NCBI RefSeq assembly: GCF_023217965.1
Contig: NZ_JALPSC010000001.1
Span: 310,001-374,000, forward strand
Reading direction: 5' to 3'
Length of the DNA: 64,000 nt
Origin: Prevotella sp. E13-27
Lineage (GTDB): Bacteria; Bacteroidota; Bacteroidia; Bacteroidales; Bacteroidaceae
Position 1 is the first letter of the stretch. Every line of letters begins with the position of its first letter. A program made the translations under genes and the position numbers. This document shows positions 60,844-64,000 of the stretch, one piece after another. The notes beneath the pieces are model-generated. The model did no database searches and had not been told where the DNA came from. It saw nothing but the letters and a program-made list of their open reading frames with translations.

Positions 60844-63318
60844 ATGACATCAAGACTTTACACCATGGCATTGTTGGCATTCGCCACATTGACTGCCAAC
60901 GCACAGAAAACTCCAGAAAGCCAAATGGAGAAACTGGACAGAGGCGTCGTAGCCGTAAAAGTATCAAGTGGTTCAGGCAACTTCGTCAGTTGGCGACTGC
61001 TTGGCACAGACGCCGAGGCCACAACGACCTTTGACCTCATGCGCAACCAGACGGTTATAGCACGTAACATCTATGCCACCAACTACACTGACAAACAAGG
61101 AAGCAACAGCTCCACATACCGAGTTGTGACAAAGGTGAACGGCGAACCTGTTGACACATCGCTGGCTGTAAAGGCATGGGGAGCCGCCTACAAGACCATT
61201 CAGCTCAGCCAGCCTGCAGCAGGCAAGACAAAAGCATATAGCGCAACGATAGACAAGGTTGAGTATAACTACCCCGATGGTCAGGACTACACCTACTCGC
61301 CCAACGACATGTCGGTAGGCGATGTCGATGGAGACGGAGAATATGAGCTGTTCGTGAAGTGGGATCCCTCAAACTCGAAAGACAACTCTCAGGACGGTGT
61401 GACAGGCAACGTGTTTATAGACTGCTATAAGCAGGACGGCACAATGCTCTGGCGCATAGACCTTGGAAAGAACATCCGTGCAGGTGCTCACTACACACAG
61501 TTCCAGGTCTATGACTACGATGGCGACGGCAAGGCAGAGCTGATGTGCAAGACCGGTCCTGGCTCTAAAGACGGCAACGGCGACTATGTCAGCGAGGCTG
61601 CTACTGACAACGACATCAAGAGCGTGACCAACAATGGCTCAGACCTCGTTACCTCAAGAGGCCGCATAACGAGCGGACAAGAGTGGCTCACGGTGTTCAA
61701 CGGCATGACAGGTAAGGCGATACACACCATCTTCTATAATCCTAACCGTAACATGCTCTATGGCGGTGCTGCCAACGGCTCAGTGAACTGGGGCACCAAT
61801 GGTAAGAACGACACAGGTTCATACGGAAACAGAGGTGAGCGCTACTTAGCAACCACAGCCTATTTGGGAGGTCCCGACCAGAACCCAAGCGCAGTGTTCT
61901 GCCGAGGCTATTACACCTACGCATTCATCTGGGCAGTAGATTTCTATGACCAGCAGCTGCATCAGCGCTGGCTGAGCTCTCACAAGACTGATTCCGGCTA
62001 CGAGGTAACAACATTCGACGCAACAGGAAAAGGCTCAACGTCCTCCTACAGCGCAAAGTCGGCTACAAGCGGAAGCGGCAGCAAGACGATGTTCGGCAAT
62101 GGCAACCACAACCTCTCTACTGCCGATGTAGATGGTGACGGATGCGACGAAATATTGTGGGGTTCAGCAGCCCTCGACCACAACGGCAAGCTGCTCTATG
62201 CCACAGGCTTCGGACACGGCGATGCCATTCACTTGGCAGACCACTGTCCAGACCGTCCTGGACTGGAGCTTTTCCAGGTACATGAGGAGAAAGGAACATA
62301 CGCATGGGACCTGCACGATGCTGCAACAGGAGCAATAATACATAAGGGCGGACCGGAAGGCGTGGACAATGGACGCGGACTGGCAGGACAGTTCGATGCC
62401 ACTGTGCGCGGCTCACTGTTTTGGTCAAGCAGCGACGGCTCAGCACGAAGCGCAGTCACAGGTGATGTTGTATCAGAAAGCCACGGAACAACGAACTTCC
62501 GCATCTTCTGGGACGGAGACCTGCAGGAAGAGCTGCTCGATGGCAACAAGGTTGACAAATGGAAGAGCGGCACAGGTGGAACAAGCAGACTGGCCACATT
62601 AAGCGGAAGCACCTGTAACAGCACAAAGAACACGCCAAACCTGCAGGCAGACATACTGGGTGACTGGCGCGAAGAGGTGATTCTTCACAACGGTTCCGAC
62701 AAGTTGTATATCTACAGCTCAAACATTGAGACAGGATACCGCTTGCCAACGCTTATGCACGACCACGTATATCGCATGGGAATAACATGGCAGAACTCAG
62801 CATACAACCAGCCGCCTCATCTGGGCTACTATCTGCCTGACGCCATGACACCTGGCTTCAGAACACAGGAAGATACTCTGGCTAATGCATTCATGAACGA
62901 GCAGTTTGAGTTCACATGCCATCTGCGCTTCATCAAGAAATGCGTATTCAAGAGCATCACTGATCCCCAGGGCAACGAGACAAAATACTTCCCGCCAACA
63001 GAGTTCGACTATCCCATCTTTGATGATGTATCAAAGACTGTCTTAATATCAGGAACACCTACAATGGAAGGTGACTACACGATGAGCTTCACCATAACAG
63101 ACTTCAACAACAATGAATCTGTGATTATGCTTACCATTCATGTAAACAACAGGAGCACGGGCATCGAAGAGATAAACAGCGAGATGATGGCTAACAGCAA
63201 GCAGACAATCTACGATGCTGCAGGAAGAATGATGCCTCAGCAGACACTTAAGAATCTGCCAAAGGGACTGTACATCATAAAGAATGGCAACAAATCGAAA
63301 AAAGTGATGGTGGAATAG
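60844..63318 (+). CDS. PL11-type rhamnogalacturonan lyase, exported
   Basis: 824 residues with a signal peptide (about 1-20). It matches polysaccharide lyase family 11, which cleaves the rhamnose-galacturonate backbone of rhamnogalacturonan I: QMEKLDRGVVAVKVSSGSG, SVGDVDGDGEYELFVKWDPS, GAHYTQFQVYDYDGDGKAEL, NPNRNMLYGG, and DILGDWREEVI near 605-615. Several DxDGDG loops would bind calcium. The end is a T9SS-type sorting tail (GLYIIKNGNKSKKVMVE). The enzyme complements the SGNH/propeller protein at 14851 in pectin use, though they are 40 kb apart. Confidence 0.93.
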   Translation: MTSRLYTMALLAFATLTANAQKTPESQMEKLDRGVVAVKVSSGSGNFVSWRLLGTDAEATTTFDLMRNQTVIARNIYATNYTDKQGSNSSTYRVVTKVNGEPVDTSLAVKAWGAAYKTIQLSQPAAGKTKAYSATIDKVEYNYPDGQDYTYSPNDMSVGDVDGDGEYELFVKWDPSNSKDNSQDGVTGNVFIDCYKQDGTMLWRIDLGKNIRAGAHYTQFQVYDYDGDGKAELMCKTGPGSKDGNGDYVSEAATDNDIKSVTNNGSDLVTSRGRITSGQEWLTVFNGMTGKAIHTIFYNPNRNMLYGGAANGSVNWGTNGKNDTGSYGNRGERYLATTAYLGGPDQNPSAVFCRGYYTYAFIWAVDFYDQQLHQRWLSSHKTDSGYEVTTFDATGKGSTSSYSAKSATSGSGSKTMFGNGNHNLSTADVDGDGCDEILWGSAALDHNGKLLYATGFGHGDAIHLADHCPDRPGLELFQVHEEKGTYAWDLHDAATGAIIHKGGPEGVDNGRGLAGQFDATVRGSLFWSSSDGSARSAVTGDVVSESHGTTNFRIFWDGDLQEELLDGNKVDKWKSGTGGTSRLATLSGSTCNSTKNTPNLQADILGDWREEVILHNGSDKLYIYSSNIETGYRLPTLMHDHVYRMGITWQNSAYNQPPHLGYYLPDAMTPGFRTQEDTLANAFMNEQFEFTCHLRFIKKCVFKSITDPQGNETKYFPPTEFDYPIFDDVSKTVLISGTPTMEGDYTMSFTITDFNNNESVIMLTIHVNNRSTGIEEINSEMMANSKQTIYDAAGRMMPQQTLKNLPKGLYIIKNGNKSKKVMVE

Positions 63319-63361
63319 CTCCGCCATCACTTCCATATCAAAAGTGAGCTATCTGACAGCA

Positions 63362-64000
63362 CTATTTCATGTGCATCAACCTACCGTCGTTGGTAACGCC
63401 AGCGGCGGTTACTTTTATGCGTGTATCCTTGCTGTTATTATAGAATGTTGCGATGAAATGGCCGTTTTCATCGGTAACAGCATTGGGATTCCAGTAGAGC
63501 GTGCGACGATAATCATTAGGTTCTGATGGCTGCTGACTGCTATAGTCAGGGCTATAGAACTCCTCAGCGGCATTGAATCCATGGAACAATATGTGGCGGT
63601 CGCGATAGGTTACCTGAATACCGTCATCGGGAATAAGAACGAGATCGACGGTGGCATCAGCAGAAGTAAGGCTCTCAACCATAGTAGAGTCTTCCTTACG
63701 AGGCTCGTAATCGGAGAACACACGGATGTCCTGCAGACGCTTCAACTTCAGACGGGTGAGATACCACTGTGGTGTGCGATGAGCACGGTCGAGGCTCTGA
63801 ACCTCGGCAGTAGAACCCGTTGCAAACGGTGAGTAATTGCGATAATAGGTATGGCCCTCCATACGTCCATCGACATTGAACGTGCGATAGCGGTTCATAT
63901 TGCCATAGAGATAGCGACACACCTGCATGGGGAACTGACGCATGTCGAGCTTTCCTACAGACAGTCCGTAATCAGTAAGCTCATTATACATCTCATAGGC
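63362..64000 (-). CDS. Large exported protein, C-terminal part (runs off the right edge)
   Basis: The frame is open to position 64000, giving 212 C-terminal residues. Features are repeated beta-strand modules and DYRRTLYWNPNAVTDENGHF and IATFYNNSKDTRIKVTAAGV, a pattern found in the end regions of Bacteroidetes alpha-2-macroglobulin-like or carboxypeptidase-regulatory outer-membrane proteins. The start and full domain layout lie outside the window, so the family call is tentative. Confidence 0.65.
   Translation of the reverse strand, partial: AYEMYNELTDYGLSVGKLDMRQFPMQVCRYLYGNMNRYRTFNVDGRMEGHTYYRNYSPFATGSTAEVQSLDRAHRTPQWYLTRLKLKRLQDIRVFSDYEPRKEDSTMVESLTSADATVDLVLIPDDGIQVTYRDRHILFHGFNAAEEFYSPDYSSQQPSEPNDYRRTLYWNPNAVTDENGHFIATFYNNSKDTRIKVTAAGVTNDGRLMHMK

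Noticed and set aside
1..64000. tRNA, rRNA and integrase attachment sites
   Set aside because: Reading both strands gave no cloverleaf with a CCA-compatible acceptor, no rRNA stretches and no tyrosine integrase, so no integrative element is claimed.

Overview
The window looks like a chromosome segment of a Prevotella-type member of the Bacteroidales. Support comes from many promoters of the Bacteroidetes form TTTG-N19-21-TAnnTTTG, a hybrid two-component-style regulator, BspA-like leucine-rich and BACON proteins, T9SS-type C-terminal tails, PL11 and SGNH pectin enzymes, and many lipoproteins. No rRNA, tRNA or CRISPR array was found.

Layout. (1) 1-7000: housekeeping genes on the minus strand, glyS > FKBP isomerase > dxs > trkA > trkH, then ald. 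(2) 7.0-22.3 kb: an accessory block between two nearly identical 974-bp direct repeats, each carrying the same alpha/beta hydrolase. It holds a membrane protein, structured repeats, an IS110-family element with a recognisable bridge RNA, an AraC-type regulator lacking its kinase ATPase domain, a 1783-residue SGNH/beta-propeller glycan enzyme and a truncated copy of the 5' end of ald. (3) 22.3-33 kb: minus-strand lipoproteins and WG-repeat membrane proteins, a GH25 lysozyme, and a cluster of ADP-ribosylglycohydrolases with tyrosine/dual-specificity-like phosphatases, including a fusion and a decayed copy. (4) 33-52.3 kb: the most unusual part. A tightly packed 12-gene operon runs from an ECF-like sigma factor (start 52260) through an anti-sigma-like/C39-like/RyR protein, an M48 protease and a membrane protein that both end in zinc ribbons, small proteins, a CHASE2 membrane protein, a FecR-like exported protein, a caspase fused to a predicted beta-barrel, a BACON lipoprotein and a giant BspA-like surface protein. 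A second cassette (33097-36819: WG-caspase, CHASE2 protein, exported protein) is preceded by a duplicated copy of the sigma-gene 5' end and upstream region. (5) 52.4-64 kb: an AAA-ATPase/PD-(D/E)XK protein, a small His/Cys-rich protein with a TonB-dependent receptor, a PAP2-phosphatase/barrel gene split by an IS4-family element, a PL11 rhamnogalacturonan lyase and the C-terminus of a large exported protein.

How the genes may work together (inference). The sigma-headed operon reads as an envelope sensing and response system: CHASE2 and FecR-like modules face the periplasm, a membrane-associated C39/RyR/anti-sigma protein could gate the sigma factor, and caspase proteases plus exported BACON/BspA proteins are the output. 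The second cassette appears to have captured the same promoter, so the two may be co-regulated. Neighbouring ADP-ribosylglycohydrolases, the RyR domain and a pentapeptide protein with a TIR/deoxyribosyltransferase-like tail suggest, without proving it, a theme of nucleotide or ADP-ribose signalling.

Genome plasticity is marked. There are two IS elements, two truncated 5' gene copies that keep their promoters (ald, sigma), 974-bp direct repeats flanking about 14 kb, a 203-bp structured repeat in two places, 435-bp tandem repeats in the BspA gene, and several decayed genes.
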